From NCBI GenBank assembly GCA_964462125.1, contig CAYWXT010000025.1, positions 1 to 34,134 on the forward strand: a DNA stretch of 34,134 nt, written 5' to 3'. Below the pieces are notes generated by a model. It was not told the DNA's origin, searched no databases, and was given only the letters and a program-made list of their open reading frames with translations. Position 1 is the stretch's first letter, and each line of letters begins with the position of its first letter. The translations under genes and the position numbers were made by a program. The DNA comes from JAWLFY01 sp964462125. GTDB lineage: Bacteria; Planctomycetota; Planctomycetia; Pirellulales; Pirellulaceae. This document shows, piece by piece, positions 1 through 9,100 of this stretch.

Positions 1-732
1 AGCAAGGGCTCGCAACGATTGCGAGGGCTCGCCACTGGGGCCTTTTCGGTCTCGTTGCAACACCAAGTCGTCACCGCCCTGGAACAGCGAATGTTTCCAG
101 ACAAAACGCCAAACGAGGCGGACCATTGGAAGTGGCTGCACTGCCAAGTGACGGTGTCCGATGGAGTCGAAAAACCGACGGCCGAGCGGGGCCCGGATCA
201 ACATATCGACCTGATCGCTCCTGACTTCGCTGGGGAGGCGATCGCCTCGGAGATCGATCAGGCAGGGATCTTCCCGGCTATTCGACATGTCGTCTCCAAA
301 TCCGCCGGGCTGCTGATTCTGTGCGACTCGGTCAAGGTCCGTGATGCCGGACCGAGCGAGGATCTGTTCGCCATGAAAGTCGCCGCCTATATCGCCCAGT
401 CCCAAGATTGCCTGCCCCATCCAGGCCAAGGCCCACGGGCCGACGCGCCCGCGGTAGCCGTCGTGTTCACCAAGTGCGATGGATGCTCCGAAGCAGAGCG
501 GGAACCGACGGCGTTCGCGGCCAACCACACACCGCGGCTATTGGAGTACTGCCGCCAGACATTCGATCGGCACGCGTTCTTCGCGGCCGGGGTGGTCGGT
601 AGTGCGGCCATGCTCACCGATGACGCAGGTCGGCAACTCAATGTCCCGTTGCACGTGGAGCCACGAGGCATCAGCGAGCCACTGGAATGGCTGGTCCGAC
701 ACAGCAAGCCGGGGTTCCAGCATGTGGGCTGA
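1..732 (+). CDS. GTPase of the DO-GTPase2 / TRAFAC-like type, C-terminal part (5' end outside window)
   Basis: The reading frame is open to the first base of the window, so the N-terminus, including the P-loop expected there, is missing. The visible 243 residues show a Walker-B/G3-like strand (IDLIAPDFAGE, about residues 69-79 from the edge), a hydrophobic strand (AGLLILCDSV), and a G4 base-recognition motif VVFTKCD followed by a long helix and a final strand with GVVGSAA. This order matches the 'double-GTPase 2' type domains known from bacterial GTPase-centred conflict systems. It overlaps the next gene by 11 bases, so the two are almost certainly co-translated. The GTPase call rests on the TKCD motif and the DxxGE-like segment; the precise subfamily is inferred from the neighbour and would need the upstream sequence. 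Confidence 0.62.
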   Translation, partial: SKGSQRLRGLATGAFSVSLQHQVVTALEQRMFPDKTPNEADHWKWLHCQVTVSDGVEKPTAERGPDQHIDLIAPDFAGEAIASEIDQAGIFPAIRHVVSKSAGLLILCDSVKVRDAGPSEDLFAMKVAAYIAQSQDCLPHPGQGPRADAPAVAVVFTKCDGCSEAEREPTAFAANHTPRLLEYCRQTFDRHAFFAAGVVGSAAMLTDDAGRQLNVPLHVEPRGISEPLEWLVRHSKPGFQHVG

Positions 733-1435
733 ACAGGCCGTCTTTGCCTCGGCCGACTGTCAACATCGGAAGGGATACCAGCTCGTGGCCCATTCCGAGG
801 GGATCGACTCGGCAATGGGACAGTCGCTGTGCCGCTGGGCTCCCAGCCACGGGGCGCTGGTCGATCCCCGGCCGCACGCATGGAGCCTCAGCTACTTTCC
901 CGTCGACGCCAACCATATCGCCGTCACTCGTACCGCTTACGGCGGTGCCGAGTACAGCGGTCGCGGCGGGATGCAGGTGGTCACGTCCTTCCTCGTTGTC
1001 CCCCTCGATGCGCTGTGGGGTTACGAGAACGATCCCCTTCGCCTCGCCCGCACCGCGATGGCCCTCGGCTACCTGCGGCTGCCCAATTCGCACAACGAAC
1101 ACCGCGCCCCGGTCCGGCTTCCCGACCAGGCCGTCCCCCTGCCACACCTCGCTCGCTGTGGCGATGATGTGTCCGCCTCCTCCCGGCTCGGGTCGGCGCG
1201 GGATTCATTGCGCAAATGCCAACGCGTCGTGATCCTCGGGGAATCGAACCCGCTGCATGCAATGCAACAATTGCTCGATCAACTCCCGTCGAGTCAGCGG
1301 CTGGGGGTCAGCTTTACAACCGGGCTGACCTGGTCGATGCAGCGTGAGTTTCAGGTGCAGTTCCTCCCCTCGGCCAACCCAGCACTTCGGCAACGCTTGG
1401 CGGCCCAAAACATTATCATCGATGCTGAGCAATGA
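722..1435 (+). CDS. GAP1-N2-like domain protein (GTPase-associated protein 1, N-terminal domain type)
   Basis: 237 aa from an ATG that overlaps the end of the GTPase gene; a longer open frame upstream is only the shadow of that gene. The start reads MWAEQAVFASAD, then GYQLVAHSEGI at about 20-30 and EYSGRGGMQVVTSFLVV at about 75-92. The pattern 'gain of A/S-A-D ... GYqLvA-S-G ... YSGRGG.q.VT' is what I recall for GAP1-N2, a domain of unknown biochemistry that accompanies double-GTPase proteins in predicted multi-gene conflict (defence-like) systems. The protein is short: GAP1 proteins often carry additional middle and C-terminal domains that are absent here. No catalytic motif is evident, and it has no signal peptide or membrane segment, so it is probably cytoplasmic and acts with the GTPase. 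Confidence 0.55.
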   Translation: MWAEQAVFASADCQHRKGYQLVAHSEGIDSAMGQSLCRWAPSHGALVDPRPHAWSLSYFPVDANHIAVTRTAYGGAEYSGRGGMQVVTSFLVVPLDALWGYENDPLRLARTAMALGYLRLPNSHNEHRAPVRLPDQAVPLPHLARCGDDVSASSRLGSARDSLRKCQRVVILGESNPLHAMQQLLDQLPSSQRLGVSFTTGLTWSMQREFQVQFLPSANPALRQRLAAQNIIIDAEQ

Positions 1436-1483
1436 CGCATCCGAGGCACAATCGATGATCGGTACCGCCGGTGCATGTCGCCC

Positions 1484-2572
1484 CTAACGCGTTAACGGTA
1501 AAAGCATGCACCGGGAGCCGCGTTCCACGCCAAGGGCCACGGCATCGTCACGGCCGAGAACGATCTCGGATTCGCCAGTCAGACCTGCCATTGCACCTTG
1601 CCCGCTCGCTTCGACCTGGCGAACGTGGGTCAGCAGGCTGGTGAAGCCTCCTGATTCACTCGCCACGATCACCGGCGGGGTTTGGACTTGCGAATCATGA
1701 CGTCGGTGCCCCTCCACGACCGGCCCATCAACGATCTCCGCGACGGTCATCCATTGGCAGCGGCGAACGGCATCGATCTCCGTCGTCTCACAGCTGACCA
1801 CCGGCCCACCATCGAAGATGTCGACCTGGTCCACATTGCGAAACCCTTCGCCCTCGAGCATACGTAGTGCCGGCACGGTCTCAGCATGAACCTGGCCGAG
1901 ATGCTTGCGGACATGCGGCGGCAGCAAGTTCAAGTAAATCGGTTCGTGTGGCATCAGTTCTTCGATGAACTGCTTATTGACCGTCGACATCGTGTCGGCG
2001 ACGGCGAAGTCGACGGGAATGAACCGCGCCGCAACCGATTCCCAAAATGGGACGGTCCCGTCGTCTTCGGCGTAACCCCGCATCTCGGCGATCACGCGGT
2101 CGGCGAAGCGGGTGGGGCGCATCGCGATCAGCGCGAAGCGGGCTAGCGACAGCCAACGTCCGCGCCCAGCACCCCGATGCTCCCGTAGCAGGAACAAGCT
2201 CCCAATCTCCGTCGGGCCGTCGTGGATCCGCAACAGCTCCAGGCGAGTCCGCCGCTGATGCACACCCAACAGTTCACTATGGTGATCGGTCGTAACCACC
2301 TGGTAGGTGTAAAACGGTTGGTAGCCCCCCGTCTTGGCAAACACGGTCGCCGTGCCGACCACCTCACCCGTCTCCGTGTCGGCCATCACCAACACGTACG
2401 GCTCGCCCCACGGCGATGGGCTGCTGCGGGAAAACGCGAACACCGACTGTTCGATCCGGTCCAGCAATCGAGTGCGGTCGAGCTGCAACGACGTCAAACC
2501 CTTGGTCGCAGTGCGGATCAGCGCGAGCAGTGAATCAAGATCATCAAGTTCCACGGCGCGAACGACCCACAT
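1484..2572 (-). CDS. astA: Arginine N-succinyltransferase (AstA family)
   Basis: 362 aa. AstA transfers succinyl from succinyl-CoA to arginine, the first step of the arginine succinyltransferase (AST) catabolic pathway; it has a GNAT-like fold. The N-terminus MWVVRAVELDDLDSLLALI matches the family start, and further family-like blocks are VGTATVFAKTGGYQPFYTY, EIGSLFLLREHRGAGRGRW, FADRVIAEMRG, DGTVPFWESVAARFIPVDF, and a C-terminal TGESEIVLGRDDAVALG region. Length fits the family (about 340). The frame runs 15 codons further upstream, but 2572 is preferred because it reproduces the canonical N-terminus and has AAGGA upstream. It lies 57 bases after the class-III aminotransferase on the same strand, and AST transamination (AstC) uses that fold, which supports a shared arginine/ornithine role. 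Confidence 0.85.
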   Translation of the reverse strand: MWVVRAVELDDLDSLLALIRTATKGLTSLQLDRTRLLDRIEQSVFAFSRSSPSPWGEPYVLVMADTETGEVVGTATVFAKTGGYQPFYTYQVVTTDHHSELLGVHQRRTRLELLRIHDGPTEIGSLFLLREHRGAGRGRWLSLARFALIAMRPTRFADRVIAEMRGYAEDDGTVPFWESVAARFIPVDFAVADTMSTVNKQFIEELMPHEPIYLNLLPPHVRKHLGQVHAETVPALRMLEGEGFRNVDQVDIFDGGPVVSCETTEIDAVRRCQWMTVAEIVDGPVVEGHRRHDSQVQTPPVIVASESGGFTSLLTHVRQVEASGQGAMAGLTGESEIVLGRDDAVALGVERGSRCMLLPLTR

Positions 2573-2629
2573 GCCTTTATCCTTCCATCGAAATCGATTT
2601 CTCTCGTCCCTCCCCATCGCCCCGATGGC

Positions 2630-4060
2630 CTACGGCTGCCAGCGGCTCAGGGCAATGTCAAGCAATTCCAGGGCCGCATCGATGTGAGCTTCAGTCGTGA
2701 TCGCCGGCGGAGGAAGGAAGCGAAGTCGGGTCGGGTTGGCGCCACAGATGAAACCGAGCAAGCCAACGTCGAACATGTTTTCCATCAGCCCCTTCGCGGC
2801 GCCGGAACTGCCGTCGCCGGGGGTGAAGGCAATCATCATCCCTTCGCCGAATGGCCCGCCGACTCGCCCCGGGTATTTCTCGGACAGCCGCAACAACCCT
2901 TCGGCGAAATACCGATGACGGCGAACATTGTTTCCCTCCGGCCCGAAACAGTCGGCTGATTCCAAGGCGTCGAGCATCGCGATCCCGGTGGCGATGGACG
3001 AGGAGGAACCGGTGAAGGTCTGGCTGAGAATCGGAGCCGTCGGCCGGAGCGATTCGCGGTACAACGTCGCGCACACCTGCGTGATCTTCCCCACCGTGAC
3101 AATGTCGACATACTCGTCGAGCTCGTAATGCTGAAAGGCAAAGGGACGGCTGGTGCGAGAAAACGATTGGACTTCGTCAAAGATGATTGGGATGCCGGCC
3201 TCGCGCAGCGGTTGACAAAGAGCGGCGAAAAACTCGTGGCTACCGGCGTAATAGCCCCCTTCCCCCGCGATCGCCTCCGCCCACAACGCGGCGTATCGTC
3301 CTGGGTGTCGCTTCAGCAAACGGTGCAGTTCATCGACGGCCCACCGCTGGCTTCGCTCGGGCTGCTTCGGGTCTCGAAACGGCAGGTAGTCGACGGCCAG
3401 GGCGAGCGGCAAGCCGGCCCGATAGTCAGGGCGGTCGGTCAACGAAGCCAAGGCGAGCGAACGGCCCGCAAAGGCGTGATCGAACGCCAAGACGCGGTCG
3501 GCGGGCGTTCGGTGGTGCAGCGCGATCTTCAACGCGTTCTCATTGGCCATCGCGCCACTGGTCGACAGCATGCAATTCGACAACGGTGCCCCACCGGCTG
3601 TGACGAGCGAGATCAAACGCTCGCTCATCTCTATGCTCGGTGGATGCTGCATCAAGTTCCCCTGCATCACGGTGTCTTCCAGCGCTGCGTCGATCGACGC
3701 ATCGATCATCCTCGGGTCGCTGTGACCACAACCGTGAACGCCGATGCCGCCAATGAAGTCCAGCTTGACGCTACCGTCGGCCAGTTCGACATAAGGCCCC
3801 TGGCCAAGCCCGGCAGAAAGGTAGGGCCAGATCGGCGGTCCGCCGCGGGTCGCCTGCAAACGCTGCAGCAATGACTGGTAACCCTGCGTGGCTTGAGGCG
3901 CGGCTGCCGACGCCCCGGCCAAGCCACTCTGGTGGTCCTGAACCGCTTCGGCGATCAACCGCTTCGCTTCCGTGATCCGCGGGTCGGCGCGCATGGCATC
4001 GGCACGCAGGAAATCGCTTGGCAACTCGGAATCACTCGCATTCGGTTTAAACGAACTCAA
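2630..4060 (-). CDS. Class-III PLP-dependent aminotransferase (acetylornithine / lysine-6-aminotransferase-like)
   Basis: 476 aa from TTG. Fold-type I, class III markers are visible: HGCGHSDPR, STSGAMANENALKIAL (phosphate-binding STSGAxAxExA), AFDHAFAGRSL, the aspartate segment IIFDEVQSF, and the PLP lysine in VTVGKITQVC (about residue 325). The K-x-T-Q-V-C context is closer to what I remember of L-lysine 6-aminotransferases than to the usual 'GKGLGGG' of ornithine/acetylornithine enzymes. Beside astA, a job in arginine/ornithine catabolism (AstC-like) is the natural guess; a lysine or GABA substrate is also possible. At about 476 aa it is longer than AstC (about 405), mainly through an N-terminal extension. 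Start: an ATG at 4105 lacks a ribosome site, whereas TTG at 4060 follows AGGAG by 8 bases. Confidence 0.78.
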   Translation of the reverse strand: MSSFKPNASDSELPSDFLRADAMRADPRITEAKRLIAEAVQDHQSGLAGASAAAPQATQGYQSLLQRLQATRGGPPIWPYLSAGLGQGPYVELADGSVKLDFIGGIGVHGCGHSDPRMIDASIDAALEDTVMQGNLMQHPPSIEMSERLISLVTAGGAPLSNCMLSTSGAMANENALKIALHHRTPADRVLAFDHAFAGRSLALASLTDRPDYRAGLPLALAVDYLPFRDPKQPERSQRWAVDELHRLLKRHPGRYAALWAEAIAGEGGYYAGSHEFFAALCQPLREAGIPIIFDEVQSFSRTSRPFAFQHYELDEYVDIVTVGKITQVCATLYRESLRPTAPILSQTFTGSSSSIATGIAMLDALESADCFGPEGNNVRRHRYFAEGLLRLSEKYPGRVGGPFGEGMMIAFTPGDGSSGAAKGLMENMFDVGLLGFICGANPTRLRFLPPPAITTEAHIDAALELLDIALSRWQP

Positions 4061-4068
4061 CGTCGCAG

Positions 4069-4073
4069 CTCCT
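4069..4073 (-). promoter_or_regulatory. Ribosome binding site selecting a TTG start
   Basis: AGGAG on the minus strand, 8 bases before TTG at 4060. It argues for a TTG start of the aminotransferase rather than the ATG at 4105, which has no purine-rich sequence before it. Confidence 0.5.
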
Positions 4074-4191
4074 GGGAAAACGCCGTCGGGAAAGGCTCGA
4101 TGCACTAGGATAGAGGTTTCGTATCGCGGTAGTCAGGGCCCGGCGTGACAATCGGGTTTCGTGGCCCCTTCCGCTTGTTGGAGACGATCGA

Positions 4192-4350
4192 TTGAACGAA
4201 GACACACCGCCAAAGGACTTGGTTCAGCTCGACACGGACCATCCGATCGGGGACCGTTTCTTTACCGTCGCACCGGGACGCTACCCAGAGCTCGATCGGG
4301 CGGACGCGTTTCCGCTACCCCAGGGGTTTCTCCGGGGTGACGGGACGTGA
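4192..4350 (+). CDS. Small hypothetical protein (52 aa), coupled to the M20 peptidase gene
   Basis: TTG start preceded by GGAGA at 7 bases; stop TGA lies inside GTGA, so the last four bases overlap the GTG start of the downstream peptidase, a translational-coupling arrangement. The product begins MNEDTPPKDLVQLDTDHPIG, is hydrophilic and acidic, rich in Asp and Pro, contains no cysteine, no signal peptide and no membrane segment, and ends FLRGDGT. I do not recognise the family. The good ribosome site and the exact 4-base overlap make it more likely to be real than its length suggests. It diverges from the aminotransferase gene across about 130 bases that should hold both promoters. Confidence 0.5.
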   Translation: MNEDTPPKDLVQLDTDHPIGDRFFTVAPGRYPELDRADAFPLPQGFLRGDGT

Positions 4351-5549
4351 ACGTCTCCAACGTCAGCGGTCGGATCCTCGATCTGCTGCACCGCCGATCT
4401 GACGCGATGGTCGATTTTCTGGTCGCAATGGCGGCGATCGAATCGCCGTCGCGTGATCCGGTATCACAGAAACCGGTGTTCGCTATGTTGTCGGCGAAAC
4501 TTCATGAACTCGGCTTTCGCTGTCGTCGAATCCCTGGCCGGGCAACCGGCGGTCATCTGCTGGCGGTCCTCGGCGCGCGGGGACGAAAGCCACGCCAGTT
4601 GTTGCTGGGTCACGGCGACACGGTCTGGCCAGCCGGGACGCTTGCCGAGATGCCTGTTCGGCGAGATGGGGGGCGGCTGTACGGGCCCGGCGTCTACGAC
4701 ATGAAAGCCGGCTTGGTGCAGGCTCTGTTCGCGTTGGAAGCGCTGCGCGAGCTGGGCCTGCACCCGGAAGTCCAGCCGGTGTTCTTCATCAACAGCGACG
4801 AAGAGATCGGCAGCCCCGAGTCACAGGCCCATATCCACCGACTCGCCCGGATCATGGATCGAGCCTTGGTCATGGAGCCGTCCTTGGGCCCGGAAGGACG
4901 CTTGAAAACAGCGCGAAAGGGAGTCGGTCGGTTCACGATCGAGATCTCCGGGCGAGCGGCCCACGCCGGTCTGGATCCCGAGAAAGGGGTGAGCGCCATC
5001 CTCGAACTGTCCTACGTCGTGCAAGCACTGTTCGCGCTCAACGATCCTGAGCAAGGGACAACCGTCAACGTGGGAACCATCGATGGCGGAACGCGACCGA
5101 ACGTCGTGGCCCCCAAGAGTTCGGCCGAGGTGGACGTCCGCGTCCAGACGCAAGCCGATGCCAAACGAGTCGAACAGGCGATTCACGCGCTACGGCCAAC
5201 CCTTCCGGGGACGCAACTGACGATCCGCGGCGAGTTCAACCGCCCGCCGCTGGAGCGGACCGGCCGCAACCGTCAACTCTGGCAGCGGGCACTGGATGCC
5301 GCCGAAATGCTCGGCATCGCCCTCCAGGAAGGGACTGCCGGCGGCGGTTCCGACGGCAATTGGTGCAGTCTCCACACCGCGACGCTCGACGGGCTGGGAG
5401 CGGTTGGGGACGGAGCACACGCGGTGGACGAACACGTGGTCATCGAACAGATGCCGCCTCGCGCCGCGCTGCTGGCCTGTTTGCTGCTCGTCCAACCCAT
5501 GACAAGCCATCGAAAAGCCGAGGTCGTATCGCAGGAGCTCCGAGAATAA
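4347..5549 (+). CDS. M20 family metallopeptidase (carboxypeptidase G2 / glutamate carboxypeptidase-like)
   Basis: 400 aa from GTG. A di-zinc amidohydrolase/carboxypeptidase that removes an amino acid or acyl group from small peptides or N-acyl amino acids. Expected metal and catalytic positions are all visible: H89 and D91 in LLGHGDTVWP, the bridging D118 in GPGVYDMKAG, the general base E152/E153 in NSDEEIGS, the lid/dimer-domain signature ISGRAAHAG, GGGSDGN near 340, and the C-terminal ligand H358 in GAHAVDEH. Length fits carboxypeptidase G2 (about 400). There is no convincing signal peptide, so it is probably cytoplasmic. With astA and an aminotransferase divergent next door, a role in clearing N-acylated amino acids (for example N-acyl-ornithine or -glutamate) is plausible but not shown. 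Confidence 0.83.
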   Translation: MNVSNVSGRILDLLHRRSDAMVDFLVAMAAIESPSRDPVSQKPVFAMLSAKLHELGFRCRRIPGRATGGHLLAVLGARGRKPRQLLLGHGDTVWPAGTLAEMPVRRDGGRLYGPGVYDMKAGLVQALFALEALRELGLHPEVQPVFFINSDEEIGSPESQAHIHRLARIMDRALVMEPSLGPEGRLKTARKGVGRFTIEISGRAAHAGLDPEKGVSAILELSYVVQALFALNDPEQGTTVNVGTIDGGTRPNVVAPKSSAEVDVRVQTQADAKRVEQAIHALRPTLPGTQLTIRGEFNRPPLERTGRNRQLWQRALDAAEMLGIALQEGTAGGGSDGNWCSLHTATLDGLGAVGDGAHAVDEHVVIEQMPPRAALLACLLLVQPMTSHRKAEVVSQELRE

Positions 5550-5651
5550 TCCGGTACGGCCACGCAGGAAAAGCAACGTCAATGTTCGACCGCAGTCACT
5601 CTCACGAACGAAACTCCTGTTTCTCTTTTCGATTTTTTTCCCGAACCGCGA

Positions 5652-5680
5652 TTGACCTTCAAATACTACACCAGTAGTAT
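5652..5680 (+). promoter_or_regulatory. Sigma-70-type promoter of the blaI-M56 operon
   Basis: TTGACC (5652-5657), 17-base spacer, TAGTAT (5675-5680). The -10 hexamer lies inside the right arm of the first BlaI dyad, so repressor binding would exclude RNA polymerase. Predicted transcription start is near 5687. Confidence 0.6.
5663..5680. promoter_or_regulatory. BlaI/MecI-type operator 1
   Basis: Perfect inverted repeat ATACTAC-N4-GTAGTAT. The arms TACTAC...GTAGTA with four central bases are the same as in the staphylococcal bla/mec operators. It overlaps the -10 element and lies 48 bases upstream of the blaI start. Confidence 0.8.
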
Positions 5681-5685
5681 CTGGA

Positions 5686-5701
5686 TACTAGATGCGTAGT
5701 A
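5686..5701. promoter_or_regulatory. BlaI/MecI-type operator 2 (weaker)
   Basis: TACTA-N6-TAGTA, the same spacing as operator 1 with one base pair lost from each arm. Its centre is 22 bases from that of operator 1, about two helical turns, so two dimers could sit on the same DNA face. It covers the predicted transcription start. Confidence 0.65.
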
Positions 5702-5727
5702 ACTGGTCTTGGTACAGGGAGCGTGGG

Positions 5728-6126
5728 ATGAAATCGGCTCGGCCCTCGGAGTTGGAGATGCAGGTGCTGGGGGTGCTGTGGGATCTCGGCCCGGCGACCG
5801 TCCGGCAGATTCTCGCGGCTTTGCCCGACGGCAAGCAGCGGGCCTACACGACCGTCTTGACGGTCATGCAGGGAATGCAGCGGAAAGGGTTGGTGTCGGC
5901 GACGCGGGAGGGTCAAACGCACGTCTTTCAACCCGCGGTGGAGCGTGGGCAGGTCGTGCAGCCGGTCCTGCAGACGCTGATGCAAAATCTGTTCGGCGGC
6001 GATCCGTCGCGCGCGGTCCAGGCGTTGCTCGACAGCACGGACGTCTCGGACGAGGAGATCAAGCGGATCCGTCGCGTAATCAACGATGCCGCCCGCCGAT
6101 CGCGTAGCGGGGAGGGAGAGTCATGA
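5728..6126 (+). CDS. blaI: BlaI/MecI/CopY family transcriptional repressor
   Basis: 132 aa. Winged-helix repressor that binds TACTAC/GTAGTA dyads and is inactivated by proteolysis triggered by the partner M56 membrane protease. Visible: the N-terminal SELEMQVLGVLWDLGPATVRQI helix-turn-helix region, then the recognition-helix region AYTTVLTVMQGMQRKGLV typical of BlaI, and a C-terminal dimerisation helix set that includes SDEEIKRIRRVI. Start chosen at 5728, with GGGAG upstream; the open frame could begin 12 codons earlier, but that start would overlap operator 2. It shares ATGA with the following gene. Two matching operators just upstream imply autoregulation. Confidence 0.88.
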   Translation: MKSARPSELEMQVLGVLWDLGPATVRQILAALPDGKQRAYTTVLTVMQGMQRKGLVSATREGQTHVFQPAVERGQVVQPVLQTLMQNLFGGDPSRAVQALLDSTDVSDEEIKRIRRVINDAARRSRSGEGES

Positions 6127-9100
6127 ACCCGGTCAATGAAATCATTGCGTTCTCCTTTCTGGTTTCCCTGGACGCCGCGACGCTGGTGCGGGTGCTGGCT
6201 CACACGCTTTGGCAGGCTCCGCTGTGGGGATTCGTCCTATGGCTCAGCTTACGTGTCACGGACCCGAGATACGTGACACGGCGATACGCGTTCACCCTGA
6301 TCGCCTTGGCCGGCGTCGTCCTCAGCCCTCTGGTGACGTGGTCGGTGCTGCGAGTCGATGGGTCGCCAGCAGTTGCCGATTCGCGGATCGATGTTGCCGC
6401 CACCGAGACGACCGATGCCGCCACTTTTGGGGCAAAATCCGAGCCTCCAGCGGCTGACGAGCCCCAGCTGTCCGAGCGCGGTTCGGTGGAACGCCGCGTC
6501 GATGAAACGACTGCTGAGTCGGGGCCGGATGCCTTGCCGGGTGTGCATCAATCGAATGACTCACTCGATGATCCGGCTGGGGAATCGTCGCTCGACGCGG
6601 CGAGCGCACTGGCGATGCTTTGGCTGCTGGGAGCCTCGGTCATGTTGATCCGCCAGCTTCGTAGCGTGTTGGCGGCGCGGGCGTTGGCCGACGGCGAGGT
6701 GGTGTCGGACCCGGCGCTGCTGGAGATGCTTCGCCGAGTTCAACATGCCATGTCGATCCGCAACCCGCTCCGCGTGGTTGGCTCTGAACGCGTTTCCACA
6801 CCGATGATCGTCGGTGTCGTGCGACCGACACTTGTGCTGCCGCTCTCGCTGATGACGGGACTGGCGCCCGCGGAGTTTCAGGCGATCTTGGCCCATGAGT
6901 TGGCTCATGTGCGGCGATACGATGCGTTGGTCAATTTGTTTCAGTTGCTCATTGAGGCGCTCTTGTTCTTCAACCCGGCGGTGTGGTGGATCAGCCGCCA
7001 GGTGCGCCGTGAGCGGGAAGCGTGCTGTGACGCCACCGCGGCTGCAGTGTCCCCGTCGCCCTGGAGTTACGCGGAGGTACTCGTTCGCTGGGTCGAGCGG
7101 GCCCAGCCGGCCGGGAAACGGAACGCGGGCCACGCGATCGCGGCGGTCACCTTTGACGCTGAACCTGGATCCCTCCGGGATCGCATCGAGCGACTCGTGA
7201 CGCCAGGTTACCGCCCGCGCCAACGGATGCCGCTGAAGACCTGTCTGGTGGTCTCTCTGTTGGCCCTCGCCGGCTTGATCGCACTGCAGCGCGGCACCGA
7301 TCTAGCAGTCGCAGTTGCCGGCCAGTTGCTCAGCGACGAGGAGCGAGTCAAGCACTTGGTGGAAACTGGCAAGGCGGTCGGCGCTGCGACCACGAAAGCG
7401 GCCGGCACGTACACGCTTGAGGGAACGGTCCGCACCGTTGACGGTCAGCCGTTGGAGGGTGCGTCGGTGACGCTCGTGACCCGTTCGCCCAACACCAACC
7501 GGATCGTGGGACAAAACTTCCGCGGCAACGAATTCGAGTACGAGGTTCACACCGGCAGGACACGGATCGGGATTCGTGCTGATGGTTACGCGCCAGCGGT
7601 CCGCGGGCCGATTTCCGGCGATGCTGACTCAACAGTCACGCTGGAGGAGATCGAGCTGCAGAAGGGTTTTGACGCTGCCGTGCGGATTGTGGACGAGGAC
7701 GGCGAATCGATCGACAGGGCGAAGTTGCGGATGACGATGGTCGTGGAGGGCCAGGGCATCGTCTCGGTGCCGCAGATCACCGTGCAGGGCGGCACGACGA
7801 AACTGGAGCATCTCAGCGAGCATCCTTACCAGATCTATGTTGATGCCGAGGGCTACCAACGCTTGACGACAAAGCCCAAGACGTTCGAGCCTGGTGGCGA
7901 GCTCGAGTTGGTCATGGAAGCGGCCCGACCGACCTCAGGGATTGTGTTGTCGGACGAGGGCGAACCGGCTGAGGGAATCGAAATCTGGCAATCCCGTGAG
8001 GTTCGCCCAGGTACGACCAATGCGACGAAGCGGAAACTCGCTGTCACCGACGCCGCGGGACGCTTCTCGCTGACCGAGCTCCGGGACACCGCAAGCTACA
8101 CGCTGTTTTTGAAGGACGGAGACCGCGTGGCGGGGGTGATCGACGAGGTGCTCGCCGGAGAGTCGGGCCTGCAGTGGCAATTATTGCCGTCCCTGGTTGT
8201 CCGCGGCCGGGTCATTGGACTCGATTCAGCCGATGCCGACACGACGGATGACTCCGCCAACATTCTCTACTACACGAACTATGTCGGCGAAAATGAAGCG
8301 CGTCGTGTCGCACCCTACCCCAACTCTCGCCGGCAGGCGACGGTCGACGAACGCGGAGAGTTCGTGATCGAAGATTTGAGCGCCGGGAAGATTGACTTCC
8401 AAGCTGGGTCTCGCAGGACGATTCGTTCTCGTCGCGCTTCGTTCGAACTTTCCGAGTCGCGCGACGATCTGGTCGTTGATTTCACAACCCCCGAACCAGA
8501 GTTGCCGAAGCGCGAGGTGGTGATCACCTTCCGCGGACCCGACGGCCCAGCTCCGATACGGGGTTCGGCGCAGCTCTTTACGACGCCTGAGAACCGCGAT
8601 CGCCCCAGGGGCCGAGGGAGTGAGAAACTTGACGTGGAACTTGACGGACCGACCGTTCGCGTCGAGGCGTTCGCTCCGGGACGGATCAGTGGTAACGGGG
8701 AGGATGCGGTCGGCTTCTGGTTCGATCACCCGCGCATCGACGTGCCGGCAGGGGAGGAACCGCTGGAGACCACCATCGACGTTTTGCCGGCCGGCGCCAT
8801 TACGGGCCGGATTCTCCGCGACGATGGGACCCCTGCGACCGGTCCTCAAATCAATGTCGGTTGCAGGATGAGGCACAGCCCCGAGCCGGAGAAATCTCGG
8901 ACTGAGTCGTTGGGGAACACGCGGGTCGACGAGCAGGGCGAGTTCTTCCTGTCACCGGTGATCCTCGGCGCCGAAGTCGTGGTGAGCGTCCACGAAGGCC
9001 ACAATGTTCAAGTCGGAGAACCCTTGGAACTGACCGCGGAAAATCCAACGGGCGAGGTCACGTTGCAGTTCTCGTCGACCGTCGACGTCTCCGGCGTGGT

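Noticed and set aside
479..721. Upstream extension of the GAP1-like frame inside the GTPase gene
   Set aside because: It is an out-of-frame overlap with the conserved GTPase; the recognisable domain begins at the ATG at 722.
3128..3874. Long plus-strand open frame opposite the aminotransferase
   Set aside because: Antisense shadow of a high-GC conserved gene; low-complexity composition, no family features.
5600..5650. T-rich stretch after the M20 gene as a terminator
   Set aside because: There is a T7 run but no stable GC-rich stem directly before it.
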